Shown: one piece after another, positions 63,369 to 64,000 of the stretch
Position numbering within the stretch: position 1 is the first letter of the stretch
Layout: every line of letters begins with the position of its first letter
Assembly: GCF_001428895.1 (NCBI RefSeq)
Contig: NZ_LMJA01000009.1
Coordinates: forward strand, 41,320 to 105,319
Reading direction: 5' to 3'
Length of the DNA: 64,000 nt
Origin: Mycobacterium sp. Root265
GTDB taxonomy: Bacteria; Actinomycetota; Actinomycetes; Mycobacteriales; Mycobacteriaceae
The notes under the pieces: generated by a model
What the model was told of the DNA's origin: nothing
The model's input: the letters and a program-made list of their open reading frames with translations, nothing else
Databases searched by the model: none
Translations under genes and position numbers: made by a program

Positions 63369-64000
63369 TTCACCGCGGTGAGGTAGGACGCCTGCCCGAA
63401 CTGCTGATCCTCCTCGATGAGGGGCAGCCCGTACTGCGCCAGTAGACCGTTGGTCGGGATCGCCGAGGTCTGCCAGCCCAGTTCGGTGAGGTGGGTCGTC
63501 GCGTCCTTGCGGTCACCGAGATAGACCAGCTCGCTGAAGTCCAGATCGAATCCGTGCGAGGACCACTTCTCGGTCACCGTCTGCATCCGTTCCCGGACGG
63601 CCTCCGGGTCGATGTCCATGGTGCCGGGAACCGCCTCGGCGGCGACCCGGCTACCGGGCGCACTGTTCTGGGTGATCAGGTCGAGCAGCTTGTCCTGCGC
63701 CTCGGGCGGCAGGTAACCGAAAAGGCCCTCGGCAATCCAGGCGGTCGGTGCCGCCGGGTCGAAGCCTGCCGACCGCAGCGCCGACACCCAGTCGTCGCGC
63801 AGGTCCGCCGCGACGGCGCGGCGATCCGCGGTGGGCTGCGCGCCCAGGTCGGCGAGCGTCTGGGATTTGAACGCGATCACCTCGGGCTGGTCGATCTCGA
63901 ACACCACGGTGCCGGCCGGCCACTCCAGCCGGTATGCACGGGAGTCCAGGCCGGCGGCCAGGATGACGGCCTGGCGCACCCCGGCAGCGCCGGCGTCGGT
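63365..64000 (-). CDS. Mycobacterial SAM-dependent methyltransferase, copy 1 (5' end outside)
   Basis: The frame is open to the right edge, so the first roughly 100 residues are missing. The visible part begins just before [21 protein letters not shown], equivalent to the SAM motif of the other two copies, and continues with [12 protein letters not shown] and [24 protein letters not shown] at 63979 is internal and not the true start. Confidence 0.92.
   Translation of the reverse strand, partial: TDAGAAGVRQAVILAAGLDSRAYRLEWPAGTVVFEIDQPEVIAFKSQTLADLGAQPTADRRAVAADLRDDWVSALRSAGFDPAAPTAWIAEGLFGYLPPEAQDKLLDLITQNSAPGSRVAAEAVPGTMDIDPEAVRERMQTVTEKWSSHGFDLDFSELVYLGDRKDATTHLTELGWQTSAIPTNGLLAQYGLPLIEEDQQFGQASYLTAVK

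Overview
The window is chromosomal DNA from a rapid-growing mycobacterium (Mycolicibacterium type). Evidence: very high G+C, frequent GTG starts, ATGA/TGATG gene overlaps, a complete mycofactocin cluster, and ribosomal-protein loci in the mycobacterial order rpsQ ... atsA ... rplN ... rplO-sppA-methyltransferases. I saw no tRNA, rRNA, CRISPR array or insertion sequence.

Region 1 (1-9791), redox cofactor region. The 3' end of a ferredoxin-reductase-like flavoprotein is followed by an ECF sigma factor translationally coupled to a three-domain VOC protein. Next comes the mycofactocin locus: mftR (divergent), then mftA-mftB-mftC-mftD-mftE-mftF-mftG. It encodes a 31-residue precursor, its chaperone, a radical SAM maturase, a flavoenzyme, a peptidase, a glycosyltransferase and a GMC dehydrogenase.

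Region 2 (9788-15574), accessory enzymes. It holds a divergent TetR/14-TM efflux pair around a palindrome, a cytochrome P450, a secreted carboxylesterase, and a hotdog (DUF4442) gene that appears to make a leaderless transcript from a promoter buried in a 26-bp palindrome.

Region 3 (15575-52853), the S10 and spc ribosomal operons split by a 27-kb insertion. The S10 block (rpsJ to rpsQ) has a long leader and ends in a strong terminator. The insertion holds: (a) a tightly overlapped four-gene operon with an XagB/cellulose-synthase-like GT2, a BcsB-like periplasmic partner, a GT39-like membrane protein and an exosortase/EpsI-like membrane protein; (b) arylsulfatase, lipoprotein and formylglycine-generating enzyme; (c) a catabolic island with a PucR regulator, two paralogous transporters, a haem-oxygenase-like diiron protein, two Rieske ferredoxins, a ferredoxin reductase, an aldehyde dehydrogenase, a gamma-glutamyltransferase-like enzyme, a RidA protein and an amidase. 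The spc block (rplN to rplO) then restarts from its own promoter and ends at a terminator.

Region 4 (52854-64000): sppA; a NarL-type regulator; a coupled four-gene set (acyl-CoA-dehydrogenase-like protein, PIG-L deacetylase fused to a NodS-like methyltransferase, GT2, GT4) that looks like a small glycoconjugate pathway; a STAS protein; a ProP-like transporter; and three tandem mycobacterial-type SAM methyltransferases, the last cut by the window edge.

Best candidates for undescribed systems are the diiron-protein/Rieske/reductase oxygenase island (38.1-48.4 kb), the exopolysaccharide operon (21.6-28.4 kb) and the PIG-L/methyltransferase/glycosyltransferase set (55.5-59.7 kb).
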